Shown here one piece after another: positions 26,333 to 35,324 of a stretch of DNA of 64,000 nt; the first letter of the stretch is position 1; each line of letters begins with the position of its first letter. The notes under the pieces are model-generated. The model saw nothing but the letters and a program-made list of their open reading frames with translations. It did not search any database and had not been told where the DNA came from. Made by a program: the position numbers and the translations under genes. The stretch is from Candidatus Phosphoribacter hodrii (GTDB lineage Bacteria > Actinomycetota > Actinomycetes > Actinomycetales > Dermatophilaceae): positions 186,001-250,000 of the forward strand of contig JADJIB010000003.1 of assembly GCA_016707175.1 (NCBI GenBank). The letters run 5' to 3'.

Positions 26333-27103
26333 GTGAGGCGCGACGGGTGCCCCCACTGCCCGCCGTTTGACGGGCTGGTCGTATGCTCCACGCCGTCCAC
26401 GACGGCTCGCTTGGCGTCGCGAGGGATGCGGTCCAATCCTGGCTACACGCTCGTCACCACGCGTCGGCACGTCGCAGACCTGAGCGGCCTCGACTGGTCG
26501 GAGCTCGTCGATCTGGCGTGGGTGACGAAGCGGGTGGCGGCGGGTCTGCGTTCTGCCCTTGGTGCCACCAAGGTGACCCTCCGCGCGAACTGGGGCCCGC
26601 CGGGCCAGCACACGCCGCACGTGCACCTTCACCTGGTCCCGCGCTTCCCGGGCGACGGGCACGATGGCTACCTGCCAGGTCCGCTTGAGGATATACCCCT
26701 ACGCGAACTGACTCGGTTGGCCGACGAACTCATAGGGCGGATCACCTGCGAGCCGCATGAGTCCGCCGAACACCCCGGCCAGGGTCTGGCCCGCGTGGGT
26801 ATTCATCCGCTCAACGACGAAATCCCTGGTCATCCATGCGCCTCGGTCGTGATCCCGCCCGACGGCTCGTACCCGCCCGGGCTCGCTCTCGCCTCGGCGT
26901 TGGCGGCTCTTTCCAGCGCAGCAAGGGACATCGTGGGAGCAGGGCGCGCTACCGGCCTAACGATCAGACTCGCCGCTGGGCCGCCTGAGCCGTCGCCTAC
27001 TGATCACGAGCTCGTTGCCTACCCACGGTGGTCAGACGACGGCTTCGCCTGTGTCCCCAAGCACCTCCCCACTGCGCGCCAAGCGGTGGACGGCGTCGAG
27101 TAG
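26333..27103 (+). CDS. HIT-like (histidine triad) protein with extra C-terminal domain
   Basis: 256 residues from GTG 26333. The N-terminal half has a CPHC zinc-type pair at the start and the histidine triad HVHLHLVPRF preceded by GPPGQHTP, typical of nucleotide hydrolases or transferases of the HIT superfamily. The C-terminal half (about 140-256) is not recognised; it includes GLARVGIHPLNDEIPGHPCASVVIPP. The gene lies inside the segment bounded by the asd 3'-end duplicate and has no CGGCATAC motif, suggesting acquisition. Confidence 0.75.
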   Translation: MRRDGCPHCPPFDGLVVCSTPSTTARLASRGMRSNPGYTLVTTRRHVADLSGLDWSELVDLAWVTKRVAAGLRSALGATKVTLRANWGPPGQHTPHVHLHLVPRFPGDGHDGYLPGPLEDIPLRELTRLADELIGRITCEPHESAEHPGQGLARVGIHPLNDEIPGHPCASVVIPPDGSYPPGLALASALAALSSAARDIVGAGRATGLTIRLAAGPPEPSPTDHELVAYPRWSDDGFACVPKHLPTARQAVDGVE

Positions 27104-27398
27104 TGGGTCATGGACTCGAGCCGCCGCCGGGCACGGTCGCGCGGATCGTCAACCCCCGGTAACGGATTGACCCGCGGGACAAGAACCTGCGCCGGGGCGC
27201 GGCCCTCAACACCGTCCAGATCGCCGAACTGCTGATCTCTTGATCGGTGATGGACGGGTCATCCCGGCACGAGCCAGCGGCGGGTCACCACCCCTGCGCG
27301 AATTTGTACACACTGCTTCGCACCTGCGCTGTTCCGGTAGTGCTGCAGTGGCGGACAGGGTTCGAAGTGACACAGGGTCATATGGCACGATCGGCCAT
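27104..27398. other. 295-nt spacer holding the asd-end duplicate and a lipoprotein promoter region
   Basis: Between the HIT-like gene and the first lipoprotein gene. It contains the right-hand asd-end repeat (27184-27247) and an inverted repeat next to the lipoprotein start (27379-27401). No other coding signal is seen. Confidence 0.5.
27184..27247 (+). pseudogene. duplicate 3' end of asd (right boundary of insertion)
   Basis: Encodes NLRRGAALNTVQIAELLIS and a stop, matching the asd C-terminus except for one Lys-to-Arg change. DNA identity to 26190-26253 is 58 of 64. No upstream asd sequence is attached, so this is the old 3' end displaced by an insertion, or a carried-in end. Confidence 0.75.
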
Positions 27399-27401
27399 AT
27401 G
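27379..27401 (+). promoter_or_regulatory. inverted repeat overlapping the start of the first lipoprotein gene
   Basis: CATATGGC (27379-27386) and GCCATATG (27394-27401) form a perfect 8-bp inverted repeat whose right arm includes the ATG start codon. It may be an operator or a translation-blocking hairpin. Confidence 0.45.
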
Positions 27402-28034
27402 CGTATCTCGGGTCTTTTTTCAGCTGCCGCCATCGTCGTTCTCATCAGTGGCTGCAGCCTCTTCGGAGCAGGCCCTGCTCCGACCGCGAGCGTGGGCGTC
27501 GGCACGGATGGCGGGCCGTCGGAAGGATTCATCCCTCGTCCCACAGATGAGCCCCCGGTCCAGCCTGCACTCGCACTTGAGGGCCCCACGATTGATGGGT
27601 CCGCTCACAATCTCACCGTGTGGTCGAGCCCGGCCGGGGACATCGTTTGCTCGGCGTCCAGGAAGTCTTCGAGCGCGCCATTCGAAATCCGTTGCGATGC
27701 GCTCGAGCAGGTCTGGACGGTGCCCGCGAAGCCCGACTCGTGCGCGTTCGACTGGGGGCACGGAACCTACCTCAATACCAAGGCTGGCCTGGCCTGCGTG
27801 AACGACTCGCTCGTCGGCTCCGAAGCAGTGGGGGCACCCGGTGCGTGGTGGAACGGGAAACCTGGCTCTCAGGTGATGACCCTGCCTGGGCGCAAGGCAG
27901 TCACCCTCGCCTATGGTGCGAACTTCACGTTCGGGCCGCTGGCTTGTTCGTCGCAGCTAGATGGCATGCATTGCACCAACTCTGAGACGAAGGCTGGCTT
28001 CGATATCAACCGTACGCAGTACACCTTGCGCTGA
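27399..28034 (+). CDS. secreted lipoprotein, DUF6636-like, paralogue 1
   Basis: 211 residues. A signal peptide ends in the lipobox LISGC (Cys20), followed by a Pro/Thr-rich linker and a domain with conserved cysteines: WSSPAGDIVCSA, RCDALEQVWTVP, CAFDWGHGTYL, LACVND, and ending CTNSETKAGFDINRTQYTLR. This layout resembles DUF6636; function unknown. It is about half identical to the next gene, a tandem duplicate. Confidence 0.8.
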   Translation: MRISGLFSAAAIVVLISGCSLFGAGPAPTASVGVGTDGGPSEGFIPRPTDEPPVQPALALEGPTIDGSAHNLTVWSSPAGDIVCSASRKSSSAPFEIRCDALEQVWTVPAKPDSCAFDWGHGTYLNTKAGLACVNDSLVGSEAVGAPGAWWNGKPGSQVMTLPGRKAVTLAYGANFTFGPLACSSQLDGMHCTNSETKAGFDINRTQYTLR

Positions 28035-28121
28035 GGCCACCACCGCCTGGCGCGCCATTGATGACCTCACGACATTGTTGGTTGTCTGATCGACGTTTGA
28101 GGGTGTGCCAGGATCGATGCC

Positions 28122-28760
28122 GTGAGACGTCTCCCCGGGATCTTCCTCGCGCTGTGCGTTGCCGTCGCTCTGGCCAGCTGCGGCGTGTTCGGCGCCAGTT
28201 CGGCGGCACCGACCGCGACCGTCTTCGTCACCGTCCCTGAGCCGGAGCCGACCGCAGCCACGCCGAACGGCAGCCGGGCACCCGCCGCGACGACGACCGC
28301 CGTCGTCGGCCCGACCATCGACGCCGCGGGCCACGGGGTGACGACGTGGGACAGCCCTAGCGGCAACATCGTTTGCGCGGCCTTCCCCAACGACGGGGCG
28401 CCCGGCTTCGAGGTGCGGTGCGATGTCATGCAGCACACCTGGACGCTGCCGCCCAAGCCGGCCAGCTGCGAGTTCGACTGGGGCCACGGAACGTTCCTCA
28501 CCACGAAGTCCGGCATCACCTGTGTCAGTGACGCCATCGCCGGGTCGGACGTCGTCGGCTCGGACGGCACGTGGTGGAACGGTCAGCCCGGCTCCCAGGT
28601 GGTGACTGTCGAGGGCCGCAAGGCGGTCGCCCTCGCCTACGGAGCGAGCCTGAAGTTCGGCGACATTCTCTGTACCTCCGCGACCGACGGCATGCATTGC
28701 ACCAACACCACGACGAAGGCGGGCTTCGACATCAGCCGCGCGGCATACTCCCTGCGCTGA
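28122..28760 (+). CDS. secreted lipoprotein, DUF6636-like, paralogue 2
   Basis: 212 residues from GTG 28122. A signal peptide with lipobox LASC precedes the same domain as its neighbour: WDSPSGNIVCAA, RCDVMQHTWTLP, CEFDWGHGTFL, ITCVSD, WWNGQPGSQVVTVEGRKAVALAYGA, CTNTTTKAGFDISRAAYSLR. The first 25 nt after each stop are also similar between the two genes, so the duplicated unit included the 3' flank. This copy carries a CGGCATAC motif; paralogue 1 does not. Confidence 0.8.
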   Translation: MRRLPGIFLALCVAVALASCGVFGASSAAPTATVFVTVPEPEPTAATPNGSRAPAATTTAVVGPTIDAAGHGVTTWDSPSGNIVCAAFPNDGAPGFEVRCDVMQHTWTLPPKPASCEFDWGHGTFLTTKSGITCVSDAIAGSDVVGSDGTWWNGQPGSQVVTVEGRKAVALAYGASLKFGDILCTSATDGMHCTNTTTKAGFDISRAAYSLR

Positions 28761-28864
28761 GGTCACCACTCGCGTGGCGCACCGTCGACGGGGGTATGCC
28801 GTGTCGCAAGCGCCACAGCCGGTTCCGGTAGCGAGCGGCCCCCGGCTTGGGCACAGTGGAGCCC

Positions 28865-30576
28865 ATGACGAATGCGACCGAGAACTACCGGCAAGCGCGT
28901 GACCAGTTGCTCGCGCTGCGTGGTGACCATGCCCGCGCGGTGGCGGAGTTCCGCTGGCCCGATGTCGGCGACACCTTCAACTGGGCCTGCGACTGGTTCG
29001 ACGTGGTGGCCCGCGGCAACGACAAGCCGGCCCTCATCCTGGTCGAGGAGGACGGGTCGAGCCAGACGCGCAGCTTCGACGAGATGGCCCGGCGCTCGGA
29101 CCAGGTCGCTGCCTGGCTCGCCGCTCAGGGTGTGGGCAAGGGCGATCCGGTGCTGCTCATGCTCGGCAACCAGGTCGAGTTGTGGGACTGCATGCTGGCC
29201 GTGATGAAGCTCGGCGCGATCATCATGCCGACGACGACTGCCGCGGGATCGACCGACCTCATCGACCGGATCGCGCGGGGTGGGGCTCGCTTCGTGGTGA
29301 CCAACCCCGACCAGACGGCCAAGCTCGACGAGGTGCCCGGCGACTACGGCCGGATCAGCATCGGTGAGGCGGCCGGCTGGGCGGATCTGCGGGCGGCATA
29401 CCTCGCGCCTGCCGAGCCGACCCCCCACCCGGGGAGCGCGCCCGGTGACCCCGTGTTGCTCTACTTCACCTCCGGGACGACCAGTCGGCCCAAGTTGGTC
29501 GAGCACACCCAGGTGTCCTACCCGGTGGGGCATCTGGCGACGATGTTCTGGCTGGGGCTGCAGCCCGGCGACGTCCACCTCAACATCTCCTCGCCGGGAT
29601 GGGCGAAGCACGCGTGGTCGTGCTTCTTCGCGCCGTGGATCGCCGAGGCGACGATCTTCGTCTACAACTACGCGCGCTTCGACGCCGCTGCGCTGCTCGG
29701 GCAGTTGCGGAGCACGAGGTGACGAGCTTCTGCGCGCCGCCGACGGTCTGGCGGATGCTCATCAACGCCGACCTGTCGGGTGGGCCGGGGGCGCTGCGGG
29801 AGGTCATCGGAGCGGGGGAGCCGCTCAACCCCGAGGTCATCGACCAGGTCGCCAAGGCCTGGGGGCTGTCCCTGCGGGACGGCTATGGCCAGACCGAAAT
29901 GACTGCGGCAGTGGGAAATACGCCAGGCTCGGCAGTCAAGCCAGGGTCGATGGGTCGGCCGTTGCCGGGGCAGCCGGTCGTCCTCGTCGACCCGAACACA
30001 GGCGAGCGGGTCGAGGGTGCCGGAGCAGAAGGGGAGCTCTGCTTCGACCTGTCGGCCAGGCCGCTGTCGCTGATGACGGGCTATCAGGGCGACGAGGTCC
30101 GCAACGCGGAGGCGATGGAGGGCGGCTGGTACCACACGGGTGACGTCGCCAGCATCGACGCCGACGGTTACATCACCTATGTCGGCCGGACCGATGACGT
30201 GTTCAAGGCCAGCGACTTCAAGATCAGCCCGTTCGAGTTGGAGTCGGTCCTCATCGAGCACCCGGCGGTGGCGGAGGCGGCCGTCGTCCCCGCGCCCGAC
30301 GAGGTCCGCCTCGCCGTCCCCAAGGCCTACCTCATGCTCGCGCCCGGGTATGCCGCCGACGAGGACACCGCGCGCTCGATCCTCAAATACGCCCGTGAGC
30401 ACCTGCAGCCGTGGCAGCGGGTCCGACGCATCGAGTTCGCCGAGTTGCCCAAGACCATCTCGGGCAAGATCCGCCGCGTCGAGTTGCGCTCGCGGGAGGA
30501 GCAGGTGGCGGCCGGCGACATCAAGCCCAGCGGCACTGAGTGGCGCGACGACATGTTCCCGGAGCTCAAGGGGTAG
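28865..30576 (+). pseudogene. AMP-binding acyl-CoA synthetase interrupted by a frameshift
   Basis: The N-terminal half (28865-29722, 285 residues) carries the AMP-binding loop LLYFTSGTTSRPKLVEH and stops at TGA 29720. The C-terminal half continues in the +2 frame from about 29709 (EHEVTSFCAPPTVWRML, DGYGQTE, GWYHTGDVASIDADGYITYVGR, LPKTISGKIRR) to 30576. One inserted G near 29708-29711 would restore a 570-residue medium-chain-type acyl-CoA synthetase. Coding quality is good on both sides, so the lesion is recent or a sequence error. Confidence 0.82.
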
Positions 30577-30781
30577 ATCTGGCCTTGAGCCAGGGGTGAG
30601 GTGCCGGGAGAATCCATCAGATCCAGGCAAGGTGACCGGCGGCGTCGGCGACGGCGAGACGTGGTGGGGGAGACTGGGCGGTGCGCGGTCACCTGGGAAG
30701 GTGGCTCCGTGCCGGACGCAGCCGTGCGACAATTCTCCGCGCCCATCCCAAGGCTCGGGGCGCACGGCACTGAAGGAAGCT
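30577..30781. other. 205-nt spacer
   Basis: Between the acyl-CoA synthetase and the MprF-like gene. A purine-rich ribosome site GAAGGAAG lies near 30772-30779 before ATG 30782. Nothing else is recognisable. Confidence 0.4.
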
Positions 30782-33085
30782 ATGAGGACGGTACTCCGGG
30801 AAACGCTGTGGTGGATCAGAAAGGCGCCCGTGACAACGGGAATCGTCCTGGTCGCGCTCGCTGTCGGCATCGCTATGAACGCACTGTGGGTGCCCGCCCC
30901 TTCGTCCGGCCTGGCGGATACCTACGGCTGGGGTCTGCCTGCCTTTGCCCGCGGTGAATGGTGGACGCTTCTGGTGGGGGCGTTCATCGCACCGGCGCCT
31001 TGGATGTACCTGCTGATCCTGCCGCTCATCGCCGTCGGCGGCGGCTTCCTTGAGTACAAGTACGGCGCCTGGCGGATGCTCGCCGCCCTCTTCGTCACGC
31101 ACGTCGCCTCGGTGCTGATCGTCAGCCTGATCATCTACCTGCTGGCGCCCCTGGGTGTCGGGTGGGCGGTCAGGCTGGTGGACGTCCGAGACGGCGGGCT
31201 CTCCAACGCCGGCTTCGGGGCGATTGGTGCCATGACCGCGGCCCTCGCCCCGAGTTGGCGGCGACGTGCTCGCACCGGCCTGTTCCTGTACGCCCTGGTC
31301 ATGGTGCTGTACGTCGGGTTCATCTGGGATCTGACCCACTTGGTTGCGTTGCTGGTCGGCTTCGCTGTCGGCCCGCTGGTGGTCAAACGCCCCTACGCGA
31401 GGTTCAGCTACGCGCTGACGACCCAGGAGAAGCGCGTCCTGGTCGCCCAGATCGTGGTCTTCAACATCATCACCCTGGTGGTCACGTACCTCGTGCCACA
31501 AGGTGGCCTGTTGGAGTCGAGCGACACGTACCAGCGGGACGCGGGCAGCACCGTCGTGGTGTTCGGTCTCTCGATTTTCCTGGGTCTGCTGGCCTACGGA
31601 ACGTACGCGGGCCGCAAGATCGCGTGGCGGCTTCTGCTGACGCTGACGATTCTGCTCTTCCTCATCGACCTGATCCTTGCGGAGACTCCGGCGGGGGTTT
31701 TCGGCGTCTTCGTCAACGCAGTCCTCCTCGTTCTCCTCGTCGTCTTCCGGCGCGTCTTCACGATCAAGGGCGACCGGGTCGTCCGATCGGGCATCTACAA
31801 GCGTCTCGCGGCGCTCGCCCTCGGCCTGTTCATGCTTAACGCGGTGGCCATCTTCGCCATGCGTGCACAGTTCTCGCCCGAGCCGGACTTCGGCATGGCG
31901 GTCGTCGAGTCGATCTGGCTGATCTTCGGCGGCAGCTCTCTCGACTTCGTCCCACAGACGCCGGCCGCGAGCTTCCTGACCCAGGGCATCGGATATGTCT
32001 GGGGTTTCGCGCTGCTCGGAGGAATCGGAGCGCTGGTGTTCACCACCCTGCGCGACAGGGACGGGCGTGGCCAGTTCGCTGAGTACGACCGCCTTCTCCA
32101 CGAGCATGGCAGCACCTCGATCGGCTGGATGGCGCGTTGGCCCGGCATGAGCTACTGGGTGGACCCAGCCAGGACCGCTGGCTTCGCCTACCGGTTGGAG
32201 AACAACATCGCGATCGTCCTGAGCGATCCCGTCGGCAGCCCGGACGCCGTGGCCACGAGCCTGGGCGGCTTCACCGAGATGTGTGACAGGCGCGGTTGGC
32301 GTCCGGTGTTCTACAGCGTGACCGAGTCCTTCCGCGCGCTGGCGGCGCAGCACGGCTACCAGGCGATCGTGGTCGGCGAGGACACCGTCATCGATCTGCC
32401 CGACCTGGCGTTCACCGGAAAGTCGTGGCAGAGCGTCCGGACGGCCGTGAATCAGGCGGGCAAGCTCGGGATCAGCATGCGTCCCATCAGGTACGCCGAG
32501 GCCACCGCCGGGATGCGCGTTCAGCTCCAGGCGATCGCCGCGAGTTGGTCCGACGACAAGTCGCTGCCCCCACTGGGCTTCACCCTGGGCACGCTGGCGG
32601 AGGCGTCCGATCCTGAGGTGATCATGCATGTCGCCGTCGACGCCGAGGGCACCGTGCACGGGATGACCAGCTGGATGCCCGTCTACGGCCAGGGCACAGT
32701 GGACGGCTGGACGCTCGACATCATGCAGCGCGGCCTGTTCGAGGACACGATGCGTGGCGTCGTCGAGTTCCTGATCGCCGAGAGCGCGATGGCGTTCAAG
32801 CAGGAGGGTTACCGGTTCATCAGCCTGTCGGCGTCGCCGCTGAGTCGGGGTGAGGGGCAGACCGGCCCGATCGAGGCGCTGCTCGACATGGTGGCCAAGC
32901 GGCTGGAGCCGCTCTACGGGTTCCAGAGCCTGCACAGCTTCAAAGCCAAGTTCAAGCCGCGGTTCGAGCCGATGTACCTGTGCTACCGGGACGAAGCCCA
33001 GCTTCCGGCTATCTCGATCGCCATCATCAAGGCCTACTTGCCCGACAACGCACTCCGCGGCGTCGTTGCCTCGAAGATCAAGTAG
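30782..33085 (+). CDS. MprF/DUF2156-like protein with rhomboid-like membrane half
   Basis: 767 residues. The N-terminal membrane half has a rhomboid-like start (GEWWTLLVGAF, GLSNAGFGAIGAMTA, DLTHLVALLVG), with Ala where the catalytic Ser of GxSG would be, then more helices. The C-terminal soluble DUF2156 domain (from about residue 440) has the GNAT-like aminoacyl-phospholipid synthase pattern (WMARWPGMSYWVDP, YRLENNIAIVLSDPVG, FISLSASPLSRGE, LYGFQSLHSFKAKFKPRFEPMYLCYRD). It probably adds an amino acid to phosphatidylglycerol, modifying membrane charge. No CGGCATAC motif occurs in 2.3 kb, suggesting acquisition. Confidence 0.82.
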   Translation: MRTVLRETLWWIRKAPVTTGIVLVALAVGIAMNALWVPAPSSGLADTYGWGLPAFARGEWWTLLVGAFIAPAPWMYLLILPLIAVGGGFLEYKYGAWRMLAALFVTHVASVLIVSLIIYLLAPLGVGWAVRLVDVRDGGLSNAGFGAIGAMTAALAPSWRRRARTGLFLYALVMVLYVGFIWDLTHLVALLVGFAVGPLVVKRPYARFSYALTTQEKRVLVAQIVVFNIITLVVTYLVPQGGLLESSDTYQRDAGSTVVVFGLSIFLGLLAYGTYAGRKIAWRLLLTLTILLFLIDLILAETPAGVFGVFVNAVLLVLLVVFRRVFTIKGDRVVRSGIYKRLAALALGLFMLNAVAIFAMRAQFSPEPDFGMAVVESIWLIFGGSSLDFVPQTPAASFLTQGIGYVWGFALLGGIGALVFTTLRDRDGRGQFAEYDRLLHEHGSTSIGWMARWPGMSYWVDPARTAGFAYRLENNIAIVLSDPVGSPDAVATSLGGFTEMCDRRGWRPVFYSVTESFRALAAQHGYQAIVVGEDTVIDLPDLAFTGKSWQSVRTAVNQAGKLGISMRPIRYAEATAGMRVQLQAIAASWSDDKSLPPLGFTLGTLAEASDPEVIMHVAVDAEGTVHGMTSWMPVYGQGTVDGWTLDIMQRGLFEDTMRGVVEFLIAESAMAFKQEGYRFISLSASPLSRGEGQTGPIEALLDMVAKRLEPLYGFQSLHSFKAKFKPRFEPMYLCYRDEAQLPAISIAIIKAYLPDNALRGVVASKIK

Positions 33086-33162
33086 GACGGCAGCGCGCTC
33101 AGGAGGTGGGCGGCACCGCTGGGAGCCGGCTGCCGAGTCCTTCTGGTCCAGCTCGCGGTCGG

Positions 33163-34569
33163 TTAGCTCGAGGGCGTTTCGGTTGACCGCGGCCAGGCCA
33201 CGACGGCGATCACGCCGGGTGCTGCCTCGGTCAGGGTGACGTCGGCGCCGTTGCGGCGCATCAACTCTCGCGCGATCGGCAGACCCAACCCGGTGCCGCC
33301 GCTGTCTCGATCGCGGGCTTCGTCAAGACGCGTGAACCTCTCGAAGACGCGCTCCCGGTCAGCCGGGGGTATGCCGTGCCCGTCGTCTGTCACGCGCAGC
33401 CAGGTCCCGCTCGGGTCGGCTCCAACCGAGAGGGTCACCGCCGTCGAGGCGTGGCGGACGGCGTTGTCGACAAGGTTGGTCACCACCCGCCGCAGGTCGG
33501 CCCGATTGCCGGGAACCTCGATGGCCGTGGCGCCCGGCGCGACATCGGTGAGGGTCACGGGGACTCGGGCGGCGGCATACCGGCTGACGATCTCGCGCAG
33601 CAGGGGGCGCAGGTCGACGGTTTCCAGGCTCGGCGAGGCCTCGCCGTTGCCGGAGCGCGCCAACACGAGCAGGTCGTCGACGAGCCGGCTCAACCGTTCG
33701 ACGTCGGGCAGCAGGTCAGCCGGCAGCGAGCCACCGTCCCCGACGTGCTCGGCCACCTCCAGTTGCGTGCGCAGGGAGGCCAGCGGGCTGCGCAACTCGT
33801 GGGCCGCGTCGTCGAGGAAGGCCTGCTGGCGCTCGGCGAGCCCGTCCAGTCGATCAAGCATGCCGTTGAGAGTCGTTGCCAGAGAGTGGATCTCGTCATC
33901 AGCGACGGGGATCGGCAGGCGGTCGACCGTCGCACGGCGCCGACGGGGCCGAGCGTCGGCGCCGATCCGCTCGGCCCCGAGGCGCAGCGCCTCGACGGGG
34001 GCCAGGGCGGCACCGATGACCCGCCAGGCGACGGCGGCGAGCGCGAGCAGCAGCAAGGGCAGCCCGACGAAGAGCAGCGTTCGGACCAGGCCGAGGCTCA
34101 CGTCGACCTCACCGGTCGGCACGCCGGCGATGACGGTCACCGGCGCAGACCCCGGGCCGGCCGACACCGCCGCGACATGCAGCCGCCCCGAGAGACCGGA
34201 CCGCGAGCCAGGCACCGTCAGTTGCTCGCCGGCCAGAGCGCGCCGCACCTCGTCGGCGGTGAGCAACGGCGTGAGCCGGTCGGCGACCAGCGACCCGGCG
34301 ATGACGCGCTGAGAGGAGTCCAACACCTGCACGACGAGCGCCCCTGACACGGGCACCGGGTCAGACAATCGGCCCTGCTCGACCAGGGTGGCGACCTCAC
34401 GGGCCGCTGAATTCGCTTCCGCGCCAAGGGTGTTGGCGAGGGTGGCGGACAGCACGGCATACAGGAGACTGCCGGCGGCCACGAGCGCGACGGTGAGGCC
34501 GACGAGCCCGACGGTCATGAGCCGCCAGCGGATGGACAGCCGCTGGAACCAGCGCGGCCCGGCCGTCAT
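33163..34569 (-). CDS. sensor histidine kinase
   Basis: 468 residues: two membrane segments (about 17-40 and 165-185) around a periplasmic sensor, a HAMP domain, HisKA with the phospho-acceptor in FLDDAAHELRSPLASL, and HATPase_c motifs N (LVDNAVRHA), G1 (VTDDGHGIP) and G2 (GGTGLGLPIA). Its ATG overlaps the stop of the response-regulator gene (ATGA). The pair probably controls the divergent LolA-like/ABC exporter cluster. Confidence 0.93.
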   Translation of the reverse strand: MTAGPRWFQRLSIRWRLMTVGLVGLTVALVAAGSLLYAVLSATLANTLGAEANSAAREVATLVEQGRLSDPVPVSGALVVQVLDSSQRVIAGSLVADRLTPLLTADEVRRALAGEQLTVPGSRSGLSGRLHVAAVSAGPGSAPVTVIAGVPTGEVDVSLGLVRTLLFVGLPLLLLALAAVAWRVIGAALAPVEALRLGAERIGADARPRRRRATVDRLPIPVADDEIHSLATTLNGMLDRLDGLAERQQAFLDDAAHELRSPLASLRTQLEVAEHVGDGGSLPADLLPDVERLSRLVDDLLVLARSGNGEASPSLETVDLRPLLREIVSRYAAARVPVTLTDVAPGATAIEVPGNRADLRRVVTNLVDNAVRHASTAVTLSVGADPSGTWLRVTDDGHGIPPADRERVFERFTRLDEARDRDSGGTGLGLPIARELMRRNGADVTLTEAAPGVIAVVAWPRSTETPSS

Positions 34570-35219
34570 GGCGCGATCCGATAGCCGACGCCGCGCACCG
34601 TCTCGATCCGCTCGCGCCCGAGTTTGCGGCGCAGGTAGCCGACGTAGACCTCGACGACGTTGATGCCCTCGGCCGCGTCGCCCCACACCGCGTCGAGCAG
34701 CTCCTCCTTGCTCACCACAGCCGGGGCGGCCGTCAACAGCCGCTCCAGCACGGCGAATTCGCGCAGCGCGAGCTCAACGGCCGCCCCGTCGACGGTCACC
34801 TCACGCGTCGCCGGATCCAGCCGTATGCCGTGCGCCGACACCGTGGGCGGGCGCGGCGTCGGATCCCGCCGGACCAAGGCCCGCAGCCGGGCGAGCAGGA
34901 CGACGAAGGAGAACGGTTTGGTGAGGTAGTCGTCGGCGCCGTAGTCGAGGGCGTCGGCCTGGTCGTATTCGCCGTCTTTCGCCGACAGGACGATGACCGG
35001 AACCCAGTTGGCCTCCTCGCGCAGGGTCCGCACCACGGTGTAGCCCGACATGCCCGGCAGCATGAGGTCCAGCAGCACCGCGTCGTAGCCCCCGAACCGA
35101 GCGGCCTCCAGACCGGAGGGGCCGTCGCGGCATACATCGACGACGAAGCCCTCCGCGCTCAGGCCGCGGTGCAGCGCAGCGGCCATCCCGCGCTCGTCTT
35201 CGACCACCAACACCCGCAC
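34566..35219 (-). CDS. OmpR-family response regulator
   Basis: 217 residues. Receiver domain with the acidic pair near the start (VVEDE), phosphorylation site LLDLMLPGMSGY, and Lys in DDYLTKPFSF. The C-terminal winged helix (GVGYRIAP end) binds DNA. Divergent from the LolA-like gene across a 105-bp spacer holding 11-bp-spaced direct repeats, so autoregulation and control of the neighbours are likely. Confidence 0.95.
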   Translation of the reverse strand: MRVLVVEDERGMAAALHRGLSAEGFVVDVCRDGPSGLEAARFGGYDAVLLDLMLPGMSGYTVVRTLREEANWVPVIVLSAKDGEYDQADALDYGADDYLTKPFSFVVLLARLRALVRRDPTPRPPTVSAHGIRLDPATREVTVDGAAVELALREFAVLERLLTAAPAVVSKEELLDAVWGDAAEGINVVEVYVGYLRRKLGRERIETVRGVGYRIAP

Positions 35220-35284
35220 AAGGACACGATGACACGAGCGGAGCGACAGATCGTCGGCGCCGGGCCCGAGCCGCCGGTATGCCG

Positions 35285-35302
35285 TCTCAGGGTCCTCTCA
35301 GG
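35285..35302. promoter_or_regulatory. direct-repeat binding site for the response regulator
   Basis: TCTCAGG at 35285-35291 and again at 35296-35302, an exact direct repeat with 11-bp spacing as bound by OmpR/PhoB-type dimers, located between the divergent regulator and LolA-like genes. Confidence 0.55.
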
Positions 35303-35324
35303 TGGGGTGTTGCATCCTGGGGTC

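Noticed and set aside
28865..30576. Programmed frameshift in the acyl-CoA synthetase
   Set aside because: No slippery heptamer, no downstream pseudoknot-like stem, and the family is not known to use recoding; mutation or sequence error is simpler.
30140..30781. Upstream extension of the MprF-like reading frame into the acyl-CoA synthetase gene
   Set aside because: It overlaps the synthetase C-terminus in another frame and reads as low-complexity Ser/Arg; the family start is at ATG 30782 after a purine-rich ribosome site.
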